Part shown: piece after piece, positions 11,457 to 20,114 of the stretch | Layout: each line of letters starts with the position of its first letter | How positions within the stretch are numbered: position 1 is the stretch's first letter | DNA from: Pyropia yezoensis | Taxonomy: Eukaryota > Rhodophyta > Bangiophyceae > Bangiales > Bangiaceae | DNA: 64,000 nt | Direction: 5' to 3' | Assembly: GCA_009829735.1 (NCBI GenBank) | Contig: CM020618.1 | Location: forward strand, 17,035,346-17,099,345 | Notes under the pieces: model-generated | Told to the model about the DNA's origin: nothing | The model's database searches: none | What the model saw: only the letters and a program-made list of their open reading frames with translations | Position numbers and translations under genes: made by a program

Positions 11457-13400
11457 CTAGGCATGCATGCTAGACTCTCCAACCCCACAGCCCTCGCCCT
11501 CACGTGGAGGCGAGCGGCGAGACCCCCGGCGATAACGCTCCCCACCAGTCGGAGGGGCCGGCGGCTCCAGGTCGGACCCGTCGCGCCCCTCACGGTCGCG
11601 CAAGTGGCGACGACCGCGGCTGCTCTTCTGCTTAGTCTTGCGCGCAAGTTGGCGACGCAGACGCCGGACCGACTCCGACTCTGACGGAGTCGAGGACTCC
11701 GAGACGGAGTAAGACAACTCGTCTTCCGACACGGAGGGAGAGCGCCGCGAGCGTCGGCGACGACGGCGAGGAGGCGAGTATGCCCGGCTCGCACGACGTT
11801 TGCCACGCCCAAGTGGGGCTGGATGGGGCATAATAGCCCCCATGCGAGCCAACTCGGCCGTCATAAACTCCGCCACCGACTCGCAACTCGCGGTCGCCAC
11901 TGCAGTACGAACGCGCTCCTCAAGTTGAGGAGTCTCGGAAGTTTGAAGGGTTGCGGTTGACGCGGCCAACCAGGAAATGGTGCGCACCAACGTGGTGATC
12001 ATCATCTCTGAGGTTAGAGGCGTGGGCGGTAACACCAACTTGGGGTATACCGTCAGGAGGGTGGCCCCCAAGTTGGGGGACACCGGGGTGGACGACTCAA
12101 CGGCCACGCTAATCGTGATGTCCCCGTGCGGCTGGTAGGGGACAGGAGGAAGCGGAGGGGCACGCCGAGGTGGCGGGACCCGGGTGTAACTGCGACCCCG
12201 ACTTGGGGCCCCCGCAGTGGGTTGAGTCATATGGTCATCATGTGAGGGCACGGCCATAACTATGGCCTTGTCCGGGGGTGGCGCAGTGTGGCGATCCACC
12301 CCCGGGGCATACGGGTAGTCCCCGATGCCCAACCCCTCTCGTAGGACCACACGGCCGACATGAAGTTCACGAGCGACCCATACGAACTGGCGAAGTGCGC
12401 CATCGTCCTTGGGCCCACGAGTGGGGCGGCGCAACTTGTGCTCGATGCTCTCCCACTCGATAAACTTGTGGAGGCGGAGCATCTCCTCAAGTAGAGTGAG
12501 TTGTCCTGATGAGCACCCCTCAGCAACTAGCTGAGGGGTGAGCTGTTCCAAACCTTGGATAAGCCGGAGGGGGAGATGCCAGAGCATCCCCCGCCGCTGA
12601 ACACAAGACACCCAGGTCGACATGACCTCGAGGAGCCACTGGGTGGCCAACATGGCCCACACCAGGTGATCAGGGCCAGCTGTCAACATGACGGAACCGA
12701 AGTGGTCAAGCAACCGTGGCAGCAACGCCGGGAACCCGTAGGGGACCTCAACTTGAGGCCACCACTCGGGCTTCTTCGGGTAGTATTGCTCCTTACTGGC
12801 AGCAGACTGCTGAGGAAACTCAAGTTGAGCCGAGGTCACCAAGTAGGGACCTCGCCGGAAGTCCTTCTCCATCCGCACATCAAAGTGATGAGTGTGCGGA
12901 TCGGCCTCGTGAAGGTACGGGGGGCGAGTTGCCACCGCGTCCAAAGTAAAGGTCGGCAAGTCGCCGGGACCCGGGATAGTTCCCCCGCGGCCCACCATGG
13001 CCTTGGCCCGCTGTACGTCTTCGACCTTCTCGTCGTCCAGGAAGGCAAACTGGTCCGTCCTGAAGCCGGCAGGGAACCCGACCCTACGGGGATACTTCTC
13101 CCGTAGGCGGTCCCATACCCGACCCATCGCTGCGCCAAGTCGGCCACAGCGAAGAACAGTCAACCCCTCCTCATATAGAGGCCAAGCGGGGTAAAACCAC
13201 CGCCCCAAGGCCTCACGCGGGACAACTTGTCCCGCCTCCGGGGGAGATCCCGCCGTCAACCCAAAGCCGGGTGACGCGGGAGTCCCATCCCCCGGAGCGA
13301 TCGCGGAGCCCCCGCCGGAAGTCCCGGCGGGCGCTGCACCGTAGGAGGTGTCCTCCATACGTTCGTCGAGAGAGTCCGTCTCCACCCCCGGGGTCGCCAT
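11457..13400 (-). CDS. Conserved antisense ORF of the Ty3/gypsy element, unknown function
   Basis: An uninterrupted frame on the strand opposite gag-pol, 647 codons from the ATG at 13400. The frame extends upstream to 13571, but I prefer the internal Met: the first 57 residues differ much more between the two copies than the rest, and the ATG sits next to a conserved palindrome. The product (MATPGVETDSLDERMEDTSY...) has a Gly/Pro-rich N-terminus, a central 300-residue region rich in W, L, H and P (about residues 60-380), a Pro-rich segment, a short helical segment, and an Arg/Ser-rich basic tail with acidic Ser runs. The central part vaguely recalls capsid-like helical domains. I recognise no family. 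Extra antisense ORFs between pol and the 3' LTR are known in some plant Ty3/gypsy groups (for example Retand, RIRE2), but I see no evidence of homology. Confidence 0.72.
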   Translation of the reverse strand: MATPGVETDSLDERMEDTSYGAAPAGTSGGGSAIAPGDGTPASPGFGLTAGSPPEAGQVVPREALGRWFYPAWPLYEEGLTVLRCGRLGAAMGRVWDRLREKYPRRVGFPAGFRTDQFAFLDDEKVEDVQRAKAMVGRGGTIPGPGDLPTFTLDAVATRPPYLHEADPHTHHFDVRMEKDFRRGPYLVTSAQLEFPQQSAASKEQYYPKKPEWWPQVEVPYGFPALLPRLLDHFGSVMLTAGPDHLVWAMLATQWLLEVMSTWVSCVQRRGMLWHLPLRLIQGLEQLTPQLVAEGCSSGQLTLLEEMLRLHKFIEWESIEHKLRRPTRGPKDDGALRQFVWVARELHVGRVVLREGLGIGDYPYAPGVDRHTAPPPDKAIVMAVPSHDDHMTQPTAGAPSRGRSYTRVPPPRRAPPLPPVPYQPHGDITISVAVESSTPVSPNLGATLLTVYPKLVLPPTPLTSEMMITTLVRTISWLAASTATLQTSETPQLEERVRTAVATASCESVAEFMTAELARMGAIMPHPAPLGRGKRRASRAYSPPRRRRRRSRRSPSVSEDELSYSVSESSTPSESESVRRLRRQLARKTKQKSSRGRRHLRDREGRDGSDLEPPAPPTGGERYRRGSRRSPPREGEGCGVGESSMHA

Positions 13401-13402
13401 GG

Positions 13403-13423
13403 CTCTCCCCAAGTTGGGGAGAG
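13403..13423. promoter_or_regulatory. 21-bp palindrome just upstream of the antisense start codon
   Basis: The left half CTCTCCCCAA and right half TTGGGGAGAG flank a single central base. It ends two bases before the antisense ATG (13400). Copy 2 has the same palindrome at 61695-61715 before the ATG at 61718, with the central base complemented as expected for the opposite strand. It could be a protein-binding site or an RNA hairpin in the antisense leader. Confidence 0.6.
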
Positions 13424-13725
13424 ACGCCCTGGCTACAGCGGCACGAGACCCGCCTCGAGTTGAGGGGGACTCGGATCGTGGGTAGACGGGTGGCCTCCCC
13501 AGCGTGGGGCGGCCCAGTGGAAGGTGAAGGGGAGGTGGTGGTGATGGTGAAGTGCGAACCGGGGAGAGCAAGCTGCCGAGTGGGCAAGCTTGAGGAGATG
13601 GGCGGTCAACGTGACCGCCTCCACATCCGCGTTACGTACTCAAGGGGGGACAGCAAGTCGCGCCCCCAACGCCGAGACGTGCGTTTACGCACCCCCTCAC
13701 AGGGCCGACCGGGTCGGTCGGAACT

Positions 13726-13738
13726 GAGGAGAGGGGAG
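13726..13738 (+). other. Polypurine tract of Ty3/gypsy copy 1
   Basis: GAGGAGAGGGGAG lies directly against the first base of the 3' LTR, where plus-strand DNA synthesis is primed in LTR retroelements. The same tract is present in inverted orientation in copy 2 (61377-61389). Confidence 0.85.
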
Positions 13739-14207
13739 TGTGGCAGTATTGACCCCCAGGTACGGGGGCAACACGTGCCATGCAAGGGGCGGCAGGCCAC
13801 TAGCCTGATCCGTTCCTCCCCCTGCATTTGGGTCCGTATTCCCTAAGTTTGGGATAGTTAGCTTAGTAGTAAATCCAACTTGGATTTGAGGGTTTTCTGC
13901 ATTTATCGTCTTGAATTTTCGTGTGGCCCGGTGGGCAGGTGCTGGGGTGGGAGATTCTGAGTGGCGAGATTCTGAGGGGACCCTGCGGGGATAAGGGGAG
14001 GGACAGCGGGGCTTGGCCCTGCGTCCCCGTCCCGACCAAGAAACTGTTGGACCACGCACCATCCTCTTGTTTGTCAGTGGGGGGTTTGCCCCACAACAGG
14101 GACAGAGTGTGTGCGACTTGCACTTCTTTCGGTTCCCCCGACACGGGAGGCAGCCCTTGTACACCGCCCCAACTTGGGTGCCGTGTGTGTAAGTGGTTTT
14201 TGCCACA
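13739..14207 (+). repeat. 3' LTR of Ty3/gypsy copy 1 (469 bp)
   Basis: Starts TGTGGCAG and ends TTTTTGCCACA, so the ends are 7-bp inverted repeats (TGTGGCA...TGCCACA) including the canonical TG...CA. It matches the 5' LTR and the inverted LTR at 60909-61376. It holds odd-centred palindromes at 13871-13887 and 14168-14178. Confidence 0.93.
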
Positions 14208-14212
14208 TGCGC
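14208..14212. repeat. Target-site duplication, right copy (TGCGC)
   Basis: Direct repeat of 4898-4902, immediately after the last base of the 3' LTR. Confidence 0.9.
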
Positions 14213-14368
14213 CACCCTTCTCGTCGCGACGCCGCGTGCCTGCGCCGCCTCCGCGTTCAAACGAGATCTGTCCGTGGGAATCCCTGGGCCGGCCAAGCTG
14301 TTTTGGGGAATGAAGTCCTGCAGTTCTCATGAAGTTAATGGCGCAAATGCTGCCGCGAAGGCGCTGCC

Positions 14369-14454
14369 GCGAACTCAGACTGCCGCAGGATGCGGCAAGT
14401 AGTGGCTTTAGCAAAAGCCACTCCGTGCCGCATCCCGCGGCAGCTTGAGTTCGC
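14369..14454. repeat. Long hairpin with 41-nt arms and a 4-nt loop
   Basis: Arms 14369-14409 and 14414-14454 are inverted copies with about six mismatches, joined by the loop AGCA. Both arms carry GCGAACTCA..CTGCCGC, GGATGCGGCA and AGTGGCTTT. It lies within the right half of the TIR element. A transcript from here would fold into a precursor-like stem-loop, so a small-RNA source is possible but unproven. Confidence 0.7.
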
Positions 14455-14559
14455 GCCAAACGACACGGGACACGTGGACTGCAACAGCCAATCCCAGAGC
14501 GCCTTGAAGTGCCGCGAACTCGCTGCCGCGAGCTCAGATGTGTCCCGGAACGGCCGTGA

Positions 14560-15510
14560 ACGTGAGTTCCCATAGCAGAGTGGGTCTGTTGGCATGCCAG
14601 GTGGCGGCCGCAATCCCACCACGTGTCAGCCGCATTGCTGGGATAATTTGGGTTTTGAGTGTCACGGCCTGATAGTGTCACGGCCGGACGGTGTAAGCGG
14701 GTGAGTTGTATTGCGTTGTCATTTGCATTGGCCACGTGCGGGGCGGTGGCCGTGTGGACTGCTGCCCTTGGACGGGTGGCGAGTAGGCCCGACCGGCACG
14801 GCGGGGTGGGACCGGTCGGGGCACCACGAGAGTATAAGACGGCGGGAAGCGAGCGCTGGGTGGATACCGAGGGAAAAAGTGTGCGTCTTTTCTGAACAGG
14901 GTCATCGGGAGGTGGGGGGACCCGTTCCCAGCGTCCTTGAGGAAGGATGGTTTCTTCGTTTTGGGCCTCAACAAAAAGCATCAGGACGACGACGTCCAAA
15001 CCGTCCACAGCTTTTCTGTTACCTGCTTCTTATAGTGGTGTGCGACGGTGCCAGCATCGTTTACAGTCATTATTCGGTTATATGCGGCTCGATTATACGA
15101 CAGGGTCACGTAGTCAAGCTTCCTCGCCCGAGGGCTACTCCTGTCTTCCAGAGGGTTGCTCCATAATTTTATGCGTTGCGCAGGACTGACCGTGGGTGCG
15201 CCTCACCGATTCGGCTCATCCCTCTTGCTGACGCCGCCGCCGACCAACACCATCCGGTCTCGCGAACGCGCGCTTCCTGGCGATTAGAGCGGCGGCGCTC
15301 CACGTTGGCCGACCCCGCTGCCAGCTTTCCCGGTTTACACTGTCGACCTCCGCCATTAGTTGCTCGCGCCACTGCCGACGCCCGGTCGCGATCGCCCGGC
15401 GAGTGGCCGCATCCGCGGCCAAAGATACTTGCTCTACTGCCAGCTACGCACGCCGCCTCCACTCCTTTCCTCCGTGGCTATCGCTGCCATCCCCGAATAA
15501 TTGAGACACG
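14560..15510. other. No recognisable gene
   Basis: A short direct repeat, AGTGTCACGGCC, occurs twice at 14659-14688. TATAAGACG at 14832-14840 could be a TATA-like element. No frame here shows a protein family. The region may hold the lost 5' part of the transposase fragment that follows. Confidence 0.4.
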
Positions 15511-15927
15511 GTGATTACTTCTGGTGCTCCAGCCTCACGAGTGCCGCTCGGCGGGGGCCTCGACCAAGGAGGGCAGTCGCCCTTGAGGGACGCCGCCAAA
15601 ATTATCGCTGAGGAGTGGGAGAAGGTCACTGCGGTGCAGCTGGTTAACTGCTGGCTCACTGCAGAGGTTATGCCGGACGAGGCAGCCGCTGACGTGCGCG
15701 GGCAGCTGCACGGGGTCGTACCTGTGGCGGATAACGTCCACACTGACGTTTCTGAGGTGGTAGCTTTGATGGCTAACAGCCGCTTGTGGGACAATTGTGA
15801 GGGTGTGTCTGACAGTGAGCGCTCCGTTGCTGTTGAGCAGTGGTTTGCTGCGGAGGATGATGTGGAGGCGTTGGATGAGACGGTCGACATGGCGCTTGGG
15901 GAAGGGGAGGACGAGTGCGAGGAGTAG
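15511..15927 (+). pseudogene. pogo/Tigger-like transposase, C-terminal fragment
   Basis: The 138-residue frame contains LRDAAKIIAEEWEKVTAVQL followed by VNCWLTAEVMP. This matches the segment that follows the DDE core in pogo/Tigger transposases (pattern DAI..IA.AW..V....I.NCW). An acidic tail rich in Glu and Asp follows, also usual for this group. The DDE catalytic core, the CENP-B-like DNA-binding domain and terminal inverted repeats are not found nearby, so this is a fragment of a DNA transposon or an exon of a domesticated gene. The frame itself is open. The start at 15511 is only the first Met in frame. Confidence 0.45.
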
Positions 15928-16510
15928 ATGCCGTCGTGCTATTATGGTTGTGACTGGTCGTGCGTAGGAAGCAGCTTGTGCGCCTGACTGGTGCGCCCTG
16001 CTCGCCTCTCCCGATGACGCGGATTTCTTGCGAGCGTGTAATTTGATCGGTCGACACTGCTGCGACGCCCGGGGGTGTTTGTATGTACCACGGGGGGCGC
16101 TGGTCGGATAGGGAGACATGTTTCGGCCAAATCTAGATACCGGGCCTCACTCGAAAAGTCCAGGATGGTATCTAGCTGCGTCAACTTCAGAAAACTTTGC
16201 CAGTATTTTGTCCACATTTTGACACGGCGACGACGGTGCTCCGTCCCGCCACCACACGTAGGACACCGCGCTGTTTGGGCCGACGTCGTGCCCACGCCGC
16301 CGACGTCCACCTCCAGCGCGTGTGGGGGCCGCCTCTTCGTCGCGCCCACTGCCGTGGCCACGGCGACAACCTGGGCGTCGGCACCACGGCCGCTCGCACC
16401 ATCCATCCGCCATCTCACCCCGCCATCAACCTCTGCCTCCCCCTCCCGCCCCGTACACCCGCCCCCCCCTCCGCCCCCCCGCTGGCCCTCGGTCAGCTCC
16501 GGTGGCCGCC
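15928..16510. other. Intergenic region upstream of RRN3
   Basis: No gene seen. A 9-bp inverted repeat, CTAGATACC (16133-16141) and GGTATCTAG (16167-16175), could form a hairpin in the promoter or leader. The last 250 bp are C-rich and precede the RRN3 start. Confidence 0.5.
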
Positions 16511-18932
16511 ATGGTGGACGCCACCGTCGCGGCTCGACCGCCGCCCGCCCCTACAGGGGGTCGGGGAGGGGCCGTTCCCGCTGCAATGGGTGGCTGGCGC
16601 GCCGGGGGGGGGGCGACGGCACTCAAGGCTACCCCGTCGGCGGTCGGCCAGCCGGGGGGGGAGGAGGTGGTGTCGACGGCGCTGGATGCTCTTGCGACGG
16701 TACGTTTTTCCGCGGGGAGGACAGGAGGGTGGCCTCTACGTGGAGGGAGTGTGCCAGGTGGGACCGTCCTGGTAGGTTGGTCGCTACGGTGGTGCGGCCC
16801 GCGAGCGACACGCAACGCTGACCCAGGTTCCTGCTGGTTCGCCCTCGCTGTCGTCCGACCCCGCTTTTTTCCTTTTGCGTACGGTTTTGCCTTTCGCCCC
16901 CCCCCCGTTCCCCCCCTCCCTCCCCCCCCCACGCCTTTCTTCTCCACAGGGCAACCCGACGCCATATCAAGCCCTGTTTGGTTCGCTTCGCAGCCCCGCG
17001 GCGGCGCCCCCCCACCTGCTCCCGCCACTGCTCCGTGGCCTGGCCGCCCACGCGCTGGCGGCCGCGGCGGGACACCCACCGACGGTGGCGCTCGTAAATG
17101 TGGCGCTAGCGATGGATCACGGGGCGTTGGTGGCGCGGTCTGCTGCCGCCGCCGCCCCCGCCGCCGCCGCCGCCGCTGCCGCCGCCGCCGCCCCCCCCGC
17201 TGCCCCCGCTGGCGGTGAGGGCGGTGCGGGCGATGCCGCCGTGGCCGACGGGGTGGAGGCGGCTGCCGCGCTGGCCCTCACCCTCGCCTCTGCTTCTGCG
17301 TCCTACGTGGAGGCGTCGTCGCTGTCGCTGGCCGCCCTGCTGATGCTGCCCGTCCCTAGCGGGGTGACGCTGGCGGCGTCCCCGTCCACGGGCCCCCCCA
17401 CCGCCGCTGCTACCACCACCGCCCCCACCGCCGCAACCGCCACCACCACCGCCACCGCCACCACCGCCACCGCCACCGCTGCGGACCCTGTCACGACGGC
17501 CATTTGTTTGCTACTGGGCCTCTACCCTCGGACTGCTGCGGACGCGGTGCGCCGTGCACTGGGCCGGCGATTCCCCCACCACCGTCGATCCGCAGACGTG
17601 TTGAGCGCCGCCGCGACGGGGGTGCTCCGGCTCGCCAACGCCCTAGGCTCCGCCCCCGAATTGGGAGGGTGGGCGTCTGGCAGCCTCGCCGCTGACTGCG
17701 TCCGGCTGGTGGTGGAGCGCGCCGCGGCGGTGGATGCGGAGGCGGTGGGCCTGCCCGACCTGACCGCCGAGCTCCTCGACCGCGGCGAAGGCAAAGAGGA
17801 GACCCCGGTGAGCGTCACCGGCATCGAGCCCCCAGAGGGTGCCACTGACGCCTGTGGTGTGTCGGGGGAAGAGGACTATGTTCCTGGTAAACCGCCTCTC
17901 CTGTCGCCGCCCGTAGACCCGCTTGGCGAAAAGCTCGATGCTCTCCTGCTGCCGCTGCTGCGCCACGTCACCGCCGCTGCACCTGCGGCGACCGCCGTGG
18001 GGGCCGCGGCTGCCTATGACGCCCTCTACACGGCGTGGGCAACCACCTCATCGACCGCCCCCGCCGGGGCGGCGTGCCACTGGGCGCTTGCCGCGGCGGC
18101 GGCGGCGCGGCCTGGCGGCACGGCCGCCACCGCCGCCCGCCTGCGGGCGGTGGCGGCCGACGCGGCCGGCGCGCCGACCGCCGCCCGTGCGGCGGCGGTC
18201 CGCACGTCGGCGGCTCTGGTCGCGCGGGCGGGCTCCCCCGCCGAGGTGCGCTCGTGGCTCACCGCCATCGTCGGCTGGGCACACGCATACGTGGCAGCCG
18301 TGGCGGGTGGCCGCCGTGGGGGGGGGCGGGGGGGGGTGGACGGCGGCCGGGGTAGCGGTTGCGGTCGGGCTGGTGGTGGTCGGTGGGCGGTCGGCGGGGT
18401 GGGTGGCGAGGCTGCCGCCGCCGCCGACGGCACCGGCAGCGACGCGACCGGCAGCCGCGGCGGGCGGGGCTCTGCCAAGCGCCGTCGACTGGACGGCGGC
18501 GGCGGCGGCGGCGGTGGCGGCGGCGGTGGCGGCGGCGACGGCGGTGCTCACGACCTCTTTTACGACACCGTCGAAGGGGTGGCGCTGGTGCTGGTCCGCC
18601 GTGGCCCCGCGCTTGGCGCCGAGTGGGTTGGCCGCCTCCGCCTCGGCACTGTCTGCGCGAGCCGCCTGGCGCCGCTGGGCCGCCTCGACGCGGCGCGGCG
18701 GGCAGCCTTTACGGGCACGCTCGCGCGGCTGGGCGTGGTCGTCCCGGGGGGGGGTGCAGGGGGGGAGGGAGGGGACGCCGCTGCCGCCGCTGCCGACGCG
18801 GCGGCGGTCGCGGGCTTGCCCGGCGGGGGCGTGTGGCCCCGCTTCCCGCTCGAAGTGTGTGGCGTGCGGGCGGTGGGGGGGGTGCTGCGGGAGCAGCGCC
18901 TGCTGCGGGACCAGCACGGGGTGGAGCCTTGA
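16511..18932 (+). CDS. RRN3: RRN3 / TIF-IA, RNA polymerase I initiation factor
   Basis: Two exons, 16511-16699 and 16950-18932, with GTACGT donor and CCACAG acceptor, phase 0. The product is 723 residues, in the range of RRN3. RRN3 bridges Pol I and the rDNA promoter factors in the nucleolus. The supporting segments follow the order in RRN3: ALDALAT + GNPTPYQALFGSL (N-terminal HEAT-like repeats); KLDALLLPLLRHV, matching the conserved KLD-L segment; RAAAVRTSAALVARAGSPAE followed by LTAIVGWAHAY, matching the region before the central loop; FYDTVEGVALVLVRR; VCASRLAPLGRL; and a WPRFPLEVCGVRAVGGVLRE segment, equivalent to the C-terminal FFPFDP motif. Unusual are long poly-Ala, poly-Thr/Ala and poly-Gly insertions, and weak conservation of the FPFDP motif. 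It converges with PAM16. Confidence 0.72.
16700..16949 (+). other. RRN3 intron 1 (250 bp)
   Basis: GTACGT...CTCCACAG, with a C-rich tract before the acceptor. Removing it joins two phase-0 exons and links ALDALAT to the conserved GNPTPYQALFG. Confidence 0.65.
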
Positions 18933-19652
18933 TTGCTTGCGGCATCTGAACGGGGTAGGGGTGGGGGCTGATGATGTATTTTTTCCTTCTTATGGGGGGT
19001 TGGGGGGGGGGGGCGCATAAGGCGCCGGCCCCGCCGCTTCTCCTCGTCTCCCCCGTTTTTAAAAGCTCACGCCGCCCCCGCCGCCGCCACTGCCGCCGCC
19101 GCCGTCGCCAGGCGTGTTCATTCCCGGTCCGCCATGGCCACCCGCCCGCCCAGCGTCTGGTCGCCGCCGCCCACGGCAGGGGGGCGCGCAAGCGCACCAC
19201 CGGCAACGCTGCCGGCGGCAGAACCACCGGCAAGGAGAAGTGGTGGGGGGGGGGGGGGGGCCCCCCCCCCCCCCCCCATGGGGCCACCCGCGGCGGGACG
19301 CCCCCAAAGAACAAGCGGTGACCCCCGCGGGGGGGGGGGGGGGACGCGTCGGCAACGAGGGCGGGCAACCAGCGCCCGCTGGGCGCGGTGCCGGCGCCGC
19401 CGGCCCACCCCGGCCGCAGCCCCGCCGCGCCGCCCGCCGGGCGGTCATTACGTTGCGAAAAAGGCCACCGCCCGGGACGGCGCGTGCCCTCCCCAGCTCC
19501 GTGTCTCCGCCAACCCCCCCACCCCCACCCCCGCCCCCCCCCCCCATCCACCCTGAGGAGCCACCCCCCGTACTCCACACGCCCGTCCTCGCGTACACCG
19601 CCCCACACCGCGGCCGCCCCCCCTGCCCCCCTCCCCCCCCGTACCCCCTTCT
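18933..19652. other. Intergenic region between convergent RRN3 and PAM16
   Basis: No gene. G and C homopolymer runs of 10-18 bases and CCG/GCC microsatellite are dense (for example 19250-19280 and 19330-19345). Long frames here on both strands come from the lack of AT-rich stop codons and have no family features. Confidence 0.6.
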
Positions 19653-20114
19653 TCACCCCCCCCCCCCCCCTCCACCCCCGCCGCCCTTCTCCACCACACC
19701 CAGCCCCCTCCCCTCCGCCCCCGCGTCACCCCCCCCCCCCCGGCCCGCCCGCCCCGCTTCCCTCTCCAACGCAGCCCGCTCCAGCGTCTCCCGCGCAACC
19801 CGCACCTTGGCCTGCAGGTACGCGCTCCCCCCCTTGGCCGGGTCATTGGCGGCGAGCATCCGCTCAAAGCGGGAGGCGACCGTCTCGGCGGCCGCGTCGG
19901 GCGCCACGCCCAGCACCGACGCGGCCTCGTCGGCGCTCATGGCGCGTCCGCGGGCGCCCGCCGCGTCGGCCGCGCGGGCGGCGGTGCGGCCGGCCGCGCG
20001 GCCGGCCGAGCCGGCGGCCCCATTGGCCAGCGCCTGGCGGTACGCCTCGGCAAACGCCCGCACGGCGTAGGTGCCGGCGACAACCACCACTTGGGCAATG
20101 AGGCGGGAGGCCAT
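19653..20114 (-). CDS. PAM16: PAM16/TIM16, presequence translocase motor subunit
   Basis: A 153-residue protein. PAM16 is the J-like partner that tethers and restrains PAM18/TIM14 at the TIM23 motor on the matrix side of the inner mitochondrial membrane. Signature segments: MASRLIAQVVVVAGTYAVRA, FAEAYRQALANG at the N-terminus (membrane-associated segment then the AYRQA motif); MSADEAASVLGV; and RFERMLAANDPAKGGSAYLQ followed by AKVRVARETLE, the degenerate J-domain without HPD. I start at the Met at 20114. A longer frame adds 23 residues (MTERLEPP...) with no conservation expected. The C-terminal 35 residues are Gly-rich and run into a C-homopolymer, so the exact end is uncertain. Confidence 0.85.
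   Translation of the reverse strand: MASRLIAQVVVVAGTYAVRAFAEAYRQALANGAAGSAGRAAGRTAARAADAAGARGRAMSADEAASVLGVAPDAAAETVASRFERMLAANDPAKGGSAYLQAKVRVARETLERAALEREAGRAGRGGGGDAGAEGRGLGVVEKGGGGGGGGGG

Larger units (their letters stand above)
4903..14207 (+). mobile_element. Ty3/gypsy LTR retrotransposon (chromovirus type), copy 1, with antisense ORF
   Basis: A 9.3-kb element with, in order: 5' LTR, gag with a zinc knuckle, aspartic protease, reverse transcriptase, RNase H, integrase with a C-terminal chromodomain-like segment, a long ORF on the opposite strand, a polypurine tract and a 3' LTR. It is flanked by 5-bp duplications. The two LTRs differ at only about six of 455 compared positions (roughly 98.7% identity), so the insertion is recent. 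The RT-integrase order and the chromodomain place it in Ty3/gypsy. It is close to whole, with apparently one or two breaks in the gag-pol part. It sits inside the TIR element and has a sister copy in the opposite orientation at 60909 onward. Confidence 0.93.
4431..14559. mobile_element. Non-autonomous TIR element, split by the LTR retrotransposon
   Basis: About 50 bp at 4431-4482 match, inverted, 14510-14559. Both begin T(G/C)ACGGCCGTTCCGGGACAC and then carry two GAGTTCGCGGC-type repeats. Removing the LTR retrotransposon at 4903-14207 and one target copy leaves an element of roughly 820 bp with no coding potential, as expected of a MITE or foldback element. It holds a 24-bp perfect palindrome (4470-4493) and a long hairpin (14369-14454). 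I found no clean target-site duplication, so the exact ends are uncertain. The inverted ends are seen directly; the element class is inferred. Confidence 0.5.

Noticed and set aside
13401-13571. N-terminal 57-residue extension of the antisense ORF
   Set aside because: Poorly conserved between the two copies; the internal Met is the better start.
5035-14178. E-box (CANNTG) explanation of the palindromes
   Set aside because: The core is CAA(C/G)TTG, seven bases with an odd centre, and the symmetry extends well beyond six bases.
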